Below are positions 54,209 to 62,242 of a DNA stretch of 64,000 nt, one piece after another (position 1 is the stretch's first letter; each line of letters starts with the position of its first letter). The stretch is from NCBI GenBank assembly GCA_049840515.1, contig JASGKW010000016.1:1-64000 (forward strand), given 5' to 3'. Made by a program: the position numbers and the translations under genes. The notes under the pieces were generated by a model, which searched no databases, was not told the DNA's origin, and saw nothing but the letters and a program-made list of their open reading frames with translations. The stretch is from Muricomes sp049840515. Its GTDB lineage: Bacteria; Bacillota; Clostridia; Lachnospirales; Lachnospiraceae.

Positions 54209-54741
54209 ATGGCTACATGGAATTCCAGAGGGCTTCGGGGCTCAACCTTGGAAGATTTAATCAACCGCACAAACGAGCGATATGAGGAGATGGGTCTTGC
54301 TTTAATCCAGAAAATTCCCACCCCCATCACTCCTGTGAGGATAGATAAGGAAAACAGGTACATTACTCTGGCCTATTTTGACAAAATCAGTACAGTGGAT
54401 TATATCGGGGCTGTACAGGGGATTCCGGTCTGTTTTGATGCGAAGGAGTGCAGCACAGATACATTTCCTCTGCAAAATATCCATGAGCATCAGGTATCCT
54501 TTATGGAGAAATTTGAACAGCAGTGCGGTATTGCATTTCTGATTATTTATTATAGCAGAACAATTATTTATATGATATGCGCTTCAAAGAAGTTCAAAAA
54601 TTCTGGGAGAGAGCAAAGGCAGGGGGACGCAAAAGTTTTCGCCTGGGAAGAGGGGATCCTGCATATTTTATGGAATTAAAAAACGGGTGTTTTGTTCCCT
54701 ATCTGGACTACATACAGAAGGATTTGGATGTGAGGGATTGA
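54209..54741 (+). pseudogene. recU: Holliday junction resolvase RecU, frameshifted near the C-terminus
   Basis: RecU-like from the start: TWNSRGLRGSTLEDLINRTN, PTPITPVRID, and the nuclease core DYIGAVQGIPVCFDAKEC with FPLQNIHEHQV. Near 54560 (AGAACAATT) one base appears to be lost; inserting an A gives SRNNYLYDMRFKEVQKFWER, then GGRKSFRL and a normal end VPYLDYIQKDLDVRD at 54741. Total would be about 177 residues. As printed, the frame goes on to a wrong stop at 54679. RecU cuts Holliday junctions and pairs functionally with RuvAB, encoded at 28 kb. Confidence 0.85.
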
Positions 54742-54766
54742 CATTTCCCGGAAAAATGCTTATATT
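54738..54766 (+). promoter_or_regulatory. Near-consensus sigma-A promoter of the histidine operon
   Basis: TTGACA (54738-54743), exact 17-bp spacer, TATATT (54761-54766). The -35 overlaps the recU stop codon. A leader of about 100 bases precedes hisZ; no His-rich leader peptide or T-box pattern was recognised. Confidence 0.8.
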
Positions 54767-54870
54767 TACATGTTATTTTAACGAATTAGCACGATAAAGT
54801 GAAAAAGCGGCAGAGGGAGCGTGAACAGACAGCCTGTGAGCACATCCGTCTGATTCATCAGGAGGTAAAT

Positions 54871-56118
54871 ATGGAACAGAAATTACATACTCCCGAAGGG
54901 GTAAGGGATATTTATAATACAGAATGCAAAAAAGCTAGCGTGCAGAATAATCTCCATGAGATTCTTCATGTCTATGGTTATCAGGATATCCAGACACCCA
55001 CTTTTGAATATTTTGATGTATTCAGAAAAGAAATAGGTACCATATCTTCTAAAGAGTTATATAAGTTTTTTGACAGGGAGGGCAACACTCTGGTGCTGCG
55101 CCCCGATATCACACCTTCTATTGCCAGAGCGGCGGCAACACTCTTTGGGACAGAGGAGTTTCCGGTGCGTCTCTGCTACATGGGCAATACCTTTATCAAT
55201 CAGTCCAGCTATCTGGGACGTCTCAATGAAAATACCCAGATGGGGGCGGGGCTGATTGGCGAGGACTCCATTGAAGCTGACGCGGAAATGCTGGCTATGG
55301 TGGTGGACGGTCTGAAGAAAGTGGGACTGAAAGAATTTCAGGTAAATATCGGCCACGTGGATTTTATTCAGAGTTTGATGGATGACACAGGTCTTGAGGA
55401 AGAAGAGATGACAGAAATCCATAACCTGCTCACCAACAGGAACTATTTCGGAGTGGAAGAAATTCTTGATACCAAACAGGTGAAGGGAGCGCTCAAGAAG
55501 GCTTTTCATGTGCTGCCCGAATTGATAGGGGATGTGGATATTCTGGACAAGGCACTGGAAATCGCTCCAAATATCAATGCCCGGCTTGCCATCTCTCATT
55601 TACAGCAGATGCATAAGCTGCTTGCACTTTACGGCGTGGAGGACCACATCACATTCGACCTGAGTATGAGCGGAAGCTATGGATATTATACGGGAATCAT
55701 TTTCCGTGCCTACACCTACGGCACAGGCGATGCCATTGTGAGGGGCGGCCGTTACAACCAGCTTCTTGAGAAATTTGGAAAGAAGACTCCTTCTATCGGT
55801 TTTGCCATTATCGTTGATGAGCTGATGAGCGCTCTGAGCAGACAGAAAATACCTGTTGAGACAAGCCACACCAATGTTATTGTTTATACAGAAGCTACCA
55901 GAAAATGGGCAATCAGGCTGGCAAAAGATTTCCGGGAAAAGGGCAGATGTGTGGAAATGCAGAAACGGACATCGGAGGACAGCAAGGAAGAATATGCGGA
56001 ATACGGAAAGCGCACACAGGCGGTAAGTATGCTTTATCTCAACGATGATTTGACGATTAATATGATAAATATGGTAACAGGGGAAGAAAAGCTGATAAAT
56101 GCAAGGAGCAAAAAATAA
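54871..56118 (+). CDS. hisZ: ATP phosphoribosyltransferase regulatory subunit HisZ
   Basis: 415 residues from ATG 54871, with GGAGGT immediately upstream; the frame is open to a GTG at 54799. A HisRS-like fold: LHTPEGVRDIYNTE, FFDREGNTLVLRPDITPSIAR, and later SGSYGYYTGIIFRAYT and RGGRYNQLLEKFG. HisZ lacks the tRNA-binding domain and forms the hetero-octamer with short-form HisG, making the first histidine enzyme feedback-sensitive. It heads the his operon. Confidence 0.95.
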   Translation: MEQKLHTPEGVRDIYNTECKKASVQNNLHEILHVYGYQDIQTPTFEYFDVFRKEIGTISSKELYKFFDREGNTLVLRPDITPSIARAAATLFGTEEFPVRLCYMGNTFINQSSYLGRLNENTQMGAGLIGEDSIEADAEMLAMVVDGLKKVGLKEFQVNIGHVDFIQSLMDDTGLEEEEMTEIHNLLTNRNYFGVEEILDTKQVKGALKKAFHVLPELIGDVDILDKALEIAPNINARLAISHLQQMHKLLALYGVEDHITFDLSMSGSYGYYTGIIFRAYTYGTGDAIVRGGRYNQLLEKFGKKTPSIGFAIIVDELMSALSRQKIPVETSHTNVIVYTEATRKWAIRLAKDFREKGRCVEMQKRTSEDSKEEYAEYGKRTQAVSMLYLNDDLTINMINMVTGEEKLINARSKK

Positions 56119-56128
56119 AGGAGCTGAC

Positions 56129-56773
56129 ATGAGATATTTAACGTTTGCCCTGACAAAAGGGCGTTTGGCGAGCAAAACATTAGAAATGCTTGAAAAGCTG
56201 GGCATTACATGTGAAGAAATGAAAGATAAGAACTCACGCAAACTTATCTTTGTAAATGAGGAGCTGAAATTGAAATTTTTCCTGGCAAAAGGGCCGGATG
56301 TCCCTACCTATGTAGAATATGGTGCGGCAGACATCGGCGTGGTTGGGAAAGATACCATTGTAGAAGAAGGGCGCAAGGTGCATGAGGTTCTGGATTTGGG
56401 ATTTGGAAAATGCAGAATGTGCGTCTGCGGTCATGAGGATGCAAGAGAACTACTCAATCACCGTGAACTGATTCGGGTGGCAACCAAATATCCCAATATA
56501 GCAAAGGACTATTTCTATAATAAAAAGCACCAGACAGTGGAAATTATCAAGATGAACGGCTCCATTGAGCTTGCTCCTATTGTAGGGCTCTCAGAGGTGA
56601 TTGTAGATATTGTGGAGACCGGGTCAACATTAAAGGAAAACGGGCTTGTAGTTTTGGAAGAAGTATGCCCTCTGTCTTCCCGGATGATTGTCAATCCTGT
56701 GAGCATGAGAATGGAAAATGACAGAATTAAAGAGCTCATTACGAATCTCAGAACACTTTTACAGGAGGGCTAA
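56129..56773 (+). CDS. hisG: ATP phosphoribosyltransferase, short form
   Basis: 214 residues, the short HisG that needs HisZ. LTFALTKGRLASKTLEML opens, DVPTYVEYGAADIGVVGKD and the PRPP-binding DIVETGSTLKENGL follow; the regulatory third domain of long HisG is absent. AAGGAG is 6 bases before ATG 56129. It catalyses the first histidine step from ATP and PRPP. Confidence 0.97.
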   Translation: MRYLTFALTKGRLASKTLEMLEKLGITCEEMKDKNSRKLIFVNEELKLKFFLAKGPDVPTYVEYGAADIGVVGKDTIVEEGRKVHEVLDLGFGKCRMCVCGHEDARELLNHRELIRVATKYPNIAKDYFYNKKHQTVEIIKMNGSIELAPIVGLSEVIVDIVETGSTLKENGLVVLEEVCPLSSRMIVNPVSMRMENDRIKELITNLRTLLQEG

Positions 56774-56775
56774 GA

Positions 56776-58065
56776 ATGAGAATAGAAAAACTGGATGAAA
56801 ATACAAAGAAGAATCTCCTGGATTCCCTCTTAAAGCGCAGTCCAAATAATTACAGTGAATATGAGGCGAGTGTGCGCAGTATACTGGATGAGGTGAAGGA
56901 AAAAGGGGATGAGGCCATTTTTGCTTACACAGAAAAGTTTGACAAAGCGAAAATAGATGCCTCAAGTATTTTGGTGACAGAGGCGGAGGTAAAAGAAGCC
57001 TATGACCAGGTAGATGATTCACTTCTTGTCATCATGCGGAAAGCTTTGAAAAATATTGAGTCCTACCACGCAAAACAAATGCAGTATAGCTGGTTTGACA
57101 GCAAACCTGACGGAACTCTTCTTGGCCAGAAAGTGACTCCCCTGAGAAGGGTTGGAGTTTATGTGCCGGGCGGAAAGGCGGTATACCCGTCCTCCGTGTT
57201 GATGAATATTATGCCTGCAAAAGTAGCGGGGGTTGATGAGATTATTATGGTAACCCCGCCGGGAGCCAACGGAAAGGTCAATCCAAATACTCTGGTTGCC
57301 GCAAAAGAGGCCGGTGCCACCGCTGTTTATAAGGTGGGAGGTGCACAGGCAATTGGTGCACTTGCATACGGGACGGAAAGTATCCCCAAAGTTGACAAAA
57401 TTGTGGGACCTGGCAATATTTATGTGGCCCTGGCTAAAAAATCTGTTTATGGACACGTAAGTATCGACTCCATTGCAGGTCCAAGTGAAATTTTGGTGCT
57501 TGCTGATGAAACAGCCAACCCAAGATATGTTGCCGCAGATTTATTGTCTCAGGCTGAGCATGATGAGCTGGCTTCTGCTATACTGGTGACAACAAGCCAG
57601 AAACTGGCAGAAGAAGTGTCCGCGCAGGTGGACAAATTTGTAGCAGAACTTTCAAGAGGCGAGATTATGCAGAAATCACTGGACAATTACGGACATATTT
57701 TAGTCGCAGACAGCCTTGAAGATGCCATTGACGCTGCAAATGAAATCGCATCAGAGCATTTAGAGATTATGACAAGGGAACCTTTCACTGTGATGACAAA
57801 AATCCGCAATGCCGGTGCAATCTTCATCGGAGAATACAGCAGTGAGCCGCTGGGAGATTATTTTGCAGGGCCTAACCATGTCCTGCCCACCAATGGGACA
57901 GCAAAGTTCTTTTCGCCCCTGTCAGTAGATGATTTCCTGAAAAAATCAAGTATCATCTCTTACTCAAAAGAAGCACTTGAGGCTGTACATCTGGATATTG
58001 AACAATTTGCTGAGGCAGAACAGCTGACAGCACATGCTAATTCCATAAAGGTGCGATTTTCATAA
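56776..58065 (+). CDS. hisD: Histidinol dehydrogenase
   Basis: 429 residues. PLRRVGVYVPGGKAVYPSSV, KVDKIVGPGNIYVALAK, SIAGPSEILVLADE, zinc and catalytic residues in LLSQAEHDELASAIL and FAGPNHVLPTNGTAKF are present. It oxidises histidinol to histidine in two NAD-dependent steps. The start lies 2 bases after hisG, with GGAGGG upstream. Confidence 0.97.
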   Translation: MRIEKLDENTKKNLLDSLLKRSPNNYSEYEASVRSILDEVKEKGDEAIFAYTEKFDKAKIDASSILVTEAEVKEAYDQVDDSLLVIMRKALKNIESYHAKQMQYSWFDSKPDGTLLGQKVTPLRRVGVYVPGGKAVYPSSVLMNIMPAKVAGVDEIIMVTPPGANGKVNPNTLVAAKEAGATAVYKVGGAQAIGALAYGTESIPKVDKIVGPGNIYVALAKKSVYGHVSIDSIAGPSEILVLADETANPRYVAADLLSQAEHDELASAILVTTSQKLAEEVSAQVDKFVAELSRGEIMQKSLDNYGHILVADSLEDAIDAANEIASEHLEIMTREPFTVMTKIRNAGAIFIGEYSSEPLGDYFAGPNHVLPTNGTAKFFSPLSVDDFLKKSSIISYSKEALEAVHLDIEQFAEAEQLTAHANSIKVRFS

Positions 58066-58101
58066 ATCTGGTGAAAAGAGTTTCCTTGAAAGGGGGATAA
58101 A

Positions 58102-58689
58102 ATGAACAGAACAGGAACCTGCAAAAGAAAGACAAAGGAGACGGACATCGAGCTGACCATTTGTCTGGATGGAAAAGGGAATAATAAAATTGATACAGGG
58201 ATTGCTTTTTTTGACCATATGTTAGACGGGTTTGCAAGACATGGTCTTTTTGATCTGGAAGTGAAAGTAACAGGAGACTGGGAGGTCGACTGTCATCATA
58301 CTGTGGAGGATACCGGAATTGTGCTGGGCACAGCCATCGCAGAAGCTTTGGGAGATAAGGCTGGCATTAAACGCTACGGAAGCTTTATTCTTCCTATGGA
58401 TGAGACTCTCGCCCTGTCCGCAGTAGACCTCTCAGGGCGTCCGTACCTGAATTATCAGGCTGCATTTACAGTGGAAAAGATTGGCGGGCTGGATACGGAA
58501 ATGATAAAAGAGTTTTTCTATGCAGTGTCATACAGTGCAGCCATGAATTTACATTTGAAGATACTGGACGGGGGCAACAACCACCATATGGCGGAAGCTT
58601 TATTTAAGGCCTTTGGAAAAGCGCTGGACGGGGCAACTATGGAAGAGCCCAGAATGAAAGAGGTATGGTCTACAAAAGGCAGCCTGTAA
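58102..58689 (+). CDS. hisB: Imidazoleglycerol-phosphate dehydratase
   Basis: 195 residues, monofunctional type. Duplicate metal-binding motifs are FFDHMLDGFARHGLFDLEV, DCHHTVEDTGIVLG, FFYAVSYSAAMNLH and GGNNHHMAEALFKAF. No histidinol-phosphatase domain is fused. GGGGGAT precedes the ATG. The next his gene begins 14 bases downstream. Confidence 0.97.
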   Translation: MNRTGTCKRKTKETDIELTICLDGKGNNKIDTGIAFFDHMLDGFARHGLFDLEVKVTGDWEVDCHHTVEDTGIVLGTAIAEALGDKAGIKRYGSFILPMDETLALSAVDLSGRPYLNYQAAFTVEKIGGLDTEMIKEFFYAVSYSAAMNLHLKILDGGNNHHMAEALFKAFGKALDGATMEEPRMKEVWSTKGSL

Positions 58690-58703
58690 AGGAGAGAAGA
58701 CAA

Positions 58704-59987
58704 ATGAGTTATAAAAGATTAACCCCCTGCATTTTCATCCGTAAGGGAAAAGCGGTCAGGTGGTTTGAGAATGATGAAGTTATTTCTGATGATGTGATAT
58801 CTCTGGCAAAACATTACGGAGATATGGGGGCGGATGAATTGATTGTGTTTGATTTGTCTGATTCTGATGAGGAGCACGAAGAGTCTATTGATTTGATAAA
58901 GAGAATGAACCGTGTCATCAGCATCCCCATGATTGTCGGCGGAAATATCCGCAGACAGGAAGATGTGAAGAAACTTTTGTATGCCGGCGCAAAACGGGCA
59001 ATATTGAATTTTTCAAAACATTTGTCCATTGATTTGATAGAGGAAGTATCCAAGCGTTTTGGAAAAGAGAGAATCGCAGTTTCTCTCAATGATTTTGATA
59101 CTTTATTTAAACAGCAGCACCTGATAGAGGAATACAGCACAGAAATTATTTTTATGCACAGACTGGATTTGAACTCTGTTATAAATGTCACTCAGATTCC
59201 GTGTGTCGTAGTGACAGACACATTGGAACAGGAAGAAATTTTAAAGATACTGAAAAGTGACGGTGTGAAAGGCGTGTCAGGTCTGTTTATCAGCCAGAAG
59301 GATATTGATTTTAATGCTTTCAAAGACATCTGCTCTGCCGAGGGCATCCGCATGACTTCTTTTGAAAGCATGATAGATTTTTCGGAATTTAAGCTGAATT
59401 CTGACGGGTTACTGCCTGTTGTCGTGCAGGATTACAAGACAAATGAAGTCCTTATGATGGCATATATGAATGAAGAGGCTTTTGACCACACTATAAAGTC
59501 AGGGAAAATGACTTATTACAGCAGAAGCAGAAAAGAGCAGTGGATAAAGGGAGAAACCTCCGGTCACTATCAGTACGTGAAGACATTGACTATAGACTGT
59601 GACAAAGATACCCTGCTTGCAAAAGTGGAACAGGTGGGAGCGGCCTGTCATACAGGAAACCATACCTGCTTTTTCCAGCCGGTTGTGGGAAATGACTATG
59701 ACGCAAAGAATCCCCTCCAGGTATTTGAATCCACATACGCCACAATTGCAGACAGAAAACACAATCCAAAAGAAGGCTCCTATACAAATTATCTGTTTGA
59801 TAAGGGACTTGATAAAATCCTCAAAAAGGTGGGGGAGGAAGCTACCGAGATTATCATAGCTGCCAAAAATCCAAACCCTGAGGAAATAAAATATGAGATG
59901 TCTGATTTTCTGTACCATGCAATGGTATTGATGGTGGAAAAGGGAATCACATGGGAAGATATTACAACTGAGCTTGCAGACAGATAA
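58704..59987 (+). CDS. hisIE: HisF-like domain fused to HisI and HisE (phosphoribosyl-AMP cyclohydrolase / phosphoribosyl-ATP pyrophosphatase)
   Basis: 427 residues from ATG 58704 after AGGAGAG. Residues 1-215 resemble HisF (RLTPCIFIRKGKAVR, PMIVGGNIRRQEDVKKLLYAGA), but both catalytic Asp positions of HisF are replaced: D11 by Phe (CIFI) and D130 by Asn (VSLND). Residues 225-330 are HisI (VVVQDYKTNEVLMMAYMN, SRSRKEQWIKGETSGH, QVGAACHTGNHTC with Zn Cys). Residues 340-427 are HisE (LKKVGEEATEIIIAAK). The barrel is therefore probably structural or regulatory. hisA, hisH, hisF and hisC are not in this operon. Confidence 0.92.
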   Translation: MSYKRLTPCIFIRKGKAVRWFENDEVISDDVISLAKHYGDMGADELIVFDLSDSDEEHEESIDLIKRMNRVISIPMIVGGNIRRQEDVKKLLYAGAKRAILNFSKHLSIDLIEEVSKRFGKERIAVSLNDFDTLFKQQHLIEEYSTEIIFMHRLDLNSVINVTQIPCVVVTDTLEQEEILKILKSDGVKGVSGLFISQKDIDFNAFKDICSAEGIRMTSFESMIDFSEFKLNSDGLLPVVVQDYKTNEVLMMAYMNEEAFDHTIKSGKMTYYSRSRKEQWIKGETSGHYQYVKTLTIDCDKDTLLAKVEQVGAACHTGNHTCFFQPVVGNDYDAKNPLQVFESTYATIADRKHNPKEGSYTNYLFDKGLDKILKKVGEEATEIIIAAKNPNPEEIKYEMSDFLYHAMVLMVEKGITWEDITTELADR

Positions 59988-60023
59988 AACTGTGCGTTCC
60001 TTAGAGAAAGGAATGATTATATT

Positions 60024-60806
60024 ATGAATACAGAAAACATGTTATGCTGCATTGACGCATATCTGTCATGTTTTTGCAGTGTTGAGCAGGGCAAAAACTT
60101 TGTTCGTTTTCGTCATGACGAACTCCCGGATATGTACGACCACAATTTGATTGTTTTTCAGTCAGGTCTTGATTTAAATAGCTGTGAGATAATACTTCGC
60201 GGGGAGATTGAAAACCGCAAAGCACAAGGTCATAATTTTTGTATGGCACAGCTTATGCCATCTCCAGATCAAGATTTGTCAAATTTAGATTTACCAATGA
60301 AACCATCGGTCAGCCGCTACATTATTTTTACCAGCCATGAACCGGAAAACCTGCATCTGGACGGACGGAAAGACTGCATCATACGCAAGGTGACTACACC
60401 CGAAATTGCCCGGGACAATATTATGGTTGGCAATTCCTTATATGATGAGGAGACTGCCGCAGAATTTGGGCAACGCAAAGGGAAGCGGCTTTCACAGGTA
60501 TATTTGCAGCCAGGCGGTGTAGACTCTTTTGTGTGTTATCACGAAGAAGAGCCGGTGGGAAGGGCAGACCTTTTGGTATATAAAGATTGGGCTATGATTG
60601 AGTATTTAGTGACCCTCCCATCTAAGCAGAGGCAGGGATTCGGCACTGCTATTTTGCGTGATTTAATTTCAGAAGCGGTCAAACGAGGAGCTCAAAACAT
60701 TCTTTTGGTGGCAGATGCGGATGATACCCCCCGAGAGATGTATCAAAAGTTAGGATTTCAAGAGAATACAGGGCGGACCTCTCTGTTTTTTCAGTGGGAG
60801 AATTAA
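60024..60806 (+). CDS. GNAT family N-acetyltransferase
   Basis: 260 residues. The C-terminal half is a GNAT domain: VGRADLLVYKDWAMIEYLVTL then the acetyl-CoA loop PSKQRQGFGTAILRDL and YQKLGFQENTGR. The N-terminal half (residues 1-120) is another degenerate GNAT-like unit seen in clostridial double-GNAT proteins. The ribosome site AAAGGA sits in a small hairpin, TTCCTT-AGAGA-AAGGAA (59997-60013), ten bases before the ATG. It lies 36 bases after hisIE and may be read from the his operon. Substrate unknown. Confidence 0.85.
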   Translation: MNTENMLCCIDAYLSCFCSVEQGKNFVRFRHDELPDMYDHNLIVFQSGLDLNSCEIILRGEIENRKAQGHNFCMAQLMPSPDQDLSNLDLPMKPSVSRYIIFTSHEPENLHLDGRKDCIIRKVTTPEIARDNIMVGNSLYDEETAAEFGQRKGKRLSQVYLQPGGVDSFVCYHEEEPVGRADLLVYKDWAMIEYLVTLPSKQRQGFGTAILRDLISEAVKRGAQNILLVADADDTPREMYQKLGFQENTGRTSLFFQWEN

Positions 60807-60832
60807 CTTTGGCGGTTGCGTTCTAACAGTTT

Positions 60833-60877
60833 AAAAAAGGACATATGATATGTTAGATATATCATATGTTCTTTTTT
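60833..60877. terminator. Rho-independent terminator, symmetric
   Basis: AAAAAAGGACATATGATA pairs with TATCATATGTTCTTTTTT with one G-T pair; the flanking A and T runs would allow function in both directions. Confidence 0.9.
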
Positions 60878-60900
60878 AGAAAAAGGGGGTGCATCTAATT

Positions 60901-61215
60901 GTGAATGAATCAGAAGAACGGCGCAAGGAGCTTTTACGGCAGACCAGGCGGCTTTATAATGAGGATAGCTTTATTCCGGCTGTCCATCCCCGTTATGGAC
61001 ATATTTATCATGATTTGTATGAGGATGATATGGGGGACAGACCCAAAAACAGTTTTTTCTTCCGCCTGTCCCTGGGTGTTCTGTGTTTTATCTGTTATGT
61101 GTGGATGGATTATGGCAAGCTGAATGTGGTGAATGTAAGCAGCGATAAAATAATCCATCAGATAGAGCGGCAGTTTGATTTAAAGGAGATTCAAGCGGTT
61201 TGGAAAAACCTTTAG
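60901..61215 (+). CDS. Small single-pass membrane protein, hypothetical
   Basis: 104 residues from a GTG at 60901, nine bases after AGGGGGTG. The first half is charged (SEERRKELLRQTRRLYNED, with HPRYGHIYHDLYEDD), then one hydrophobic helix (FFFRLSLGVLCFICYVWMDY) and a short outer part ending KEIQAVWKNL. No family recognised. It has its own terminator on each side and so is probably a single transcription unit; a promoter could not be clearly assigned. Confidence 0.6.
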   Translation: MNESEERRKELLRQTRRLYNEDSFIPAVHPRYGHIYHDLYEDDMGDRPKNSFFFRLSLGVLCFICYVWMDYGKLNVVNVSSDKIIHQIERQFDLKEIQAVWKNL

Positions 61216-61269
61216 ATTTCTCAATTGCTACCCAAAGTTATAGCTGATTAAAAATGAACAGACTTATAA

Positions 61270-61305
61270 TGTCCGCTTGGATTTCATCCAAACGGGCATT
61301 TTTAC
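61270..61305 (+). terminator. Rho-independent terminator before fur/zur operon
   Basis: TGTCCGCTTGGAT pairs with ATCCAAACGGGCA (two imperfect pairs) around TTC, followed by five T. Confidence 0.85.
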
Positions 61306-61329
61306 TTCACAATTGTTATTGCATATATC

Positions 61330-61357
61330 TTGACTGAAATATAAATTGTGCTATAAT
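61330..61357 (+). promoter_or_regulatory. Sigma-A promoter of the fur-znu operon
   Basis: TTGACT (61330-61335), 16 bp, TATAAT (61352-61357). The -10 abuts a Fur-type operator. Confidence 0.8.
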
Positions 61358-61358
61358 A

Positions 61359-61373
61359 TGAAAATGAGTTTCA
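61359..61373. promoter_or_regulatory. 7-1-7 Fur/Zur-type operator
   Basis: TGAAAAT-G-AGTTTCA is an inverted 7-1-7 repeat with six of seven pairs matching, as in Fur-family boxes (consensus TGATAAT-N-ATTATCA). It overlaps the expected transcription start, a repressing position. Binding by the regulator encoded next is inferred. Confidence 0.6.
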
Positions 61374-61408
61374 ATTTCTAAAGTGTTGGCAGAATATGAT
61401 GGTGGGCT

Positions 61409-61825
61409 ATGAGCGAAAAAGTAAGGTATAGTACAAAACAGCAGGAAATAATATTGAGCTGTTTAAATCAGAAAAAGGAAATGTTTTGTACAGTAGAAGA
61501 GTTTATGGAATACTTTCGTCTGGAGGGTATCCACATTGGGAGGACAACTGTATACCGTGCGCTGGAGCGTCTGCAGACAGCCGGGATTGTTTTGAAAATT
61601 CCGTCTGTTGAGGGTGCCCCTGCGCAATACCGCCTTGTTGAGGAGGGAACGGGAAAAAATTATGGAAAGCTTCTCTGCATGAAATGCGGACGGACAATTC
61701 CTCTGCAATGTGGCTGTATTGATGAGTTTATTTGTCATATTTTAAAAGAACACTGCTTTGAACTGGATCAGAAACATACCATTTTATATGGATACTGTGA
61801 ACAATGTAAAAAAAAGAGTATATAA
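61409..61825 (+). CDS. Fur-family metalloregulator, probably Zur-like
   Basis: 138 residues. The winged helix is KQQEIILSCLNQKK, FMEYFRLEGIHIGRTTVYRALERLQTAGIV; the dimer domain has structural zinc Cys pairs CMKCGRTIPLQCGC and YGYCEQCKKK. The gene precedes znu-type zinc uptake genes, so zinc is the likely co-repressor, although iron or manganese is not excluded from sequence. A Fur-type operator lies over its own promoter, so the operon is probably autorepressed. Confidence 0.9.
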   Translation: MSEKVRYSTKQQEIILSCLNQKKEMFCTVEEFMEYFRLEGIHIGRTTVYRALERLQTAGIVLKIPSVEGAPAQYRLVEEGTGKNYGKLLCMKCGRTIPLQCGCIDEFICHILKEHCFELDQKHTILYGYCEQCKKKSI

Positions 61826-61880
61826 TTCCGTATTGACTGCGGGGAGCTTGAAAATAAAAAGGAGAAAGGAGAACGTGGTG

Positions 61881-62195
61881 ATGAATCAGCCAGAAATAAA
61901 GTTACATAGGAAAAGTGTCATATCCGTGTTGCTTATCATTGCAGTTTTATGCGTTCTTTTTATGTCCAATCAATACATCAGTGAACACATCCGCCATAAC
62001 TGTACAGGCGAGGGCTGTCCTGTCTGTGCAGAAATTCAGTTTGTAAAAAGTTTAATCAATCAAGCTGAGGATGTGTTATATTTAGCGGTAGCTGTGAGCT
62101 ACATTGTTTATGTGGTGAAGCGTATCCTGTCGTTTATTTATTCTTTTATTCAGAAGGAAACCCTCATATCTAAAAAGGTAAGGCTAAATGATTGA
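61881..62195 (+). CDS. Small membrane protein with CTGEGCPVC motif, in zinc operon
   Basis: 104 residues from ATG 61881, nine bases after AAAGGAG. Two hydrophobic helices (SVISVLLIIAVLCVLFM and VLYLAVAVSYIVYVV) enclose a short loop HIRHNCTGEGCPVCAEIQFV facing outside, with three cysteines and two histidines that could hold a metal. Location between the Fur-type regulator and znuA suggests a part in metal uptake or sensing. It overlaps the next frame by 4 bases. Function not established. Confidence 0.75.
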   Translation: MNQPEIKLHRKSVISVLLIIAVLCVLFMSNQYISEHIRHNCTGEGCPVCAEIQFVKSLINQAEDVLYLAVAVSYIVYVVKRILSFIYSFIQKETLISKKVRLND

Positions 62196-62242
62196 ATTTT
62201 TGCCGGAGCATGAAGTTAAATAAGAAGATGGAGGGATTTATA

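Noticed and set aside
54767..54870. His attenuator, T-box or leader peptide before hisZ
   Set aside because: The in-frame stretch has only scattered His codons, and no specifier loop or terminator/antiterminator pair was found.
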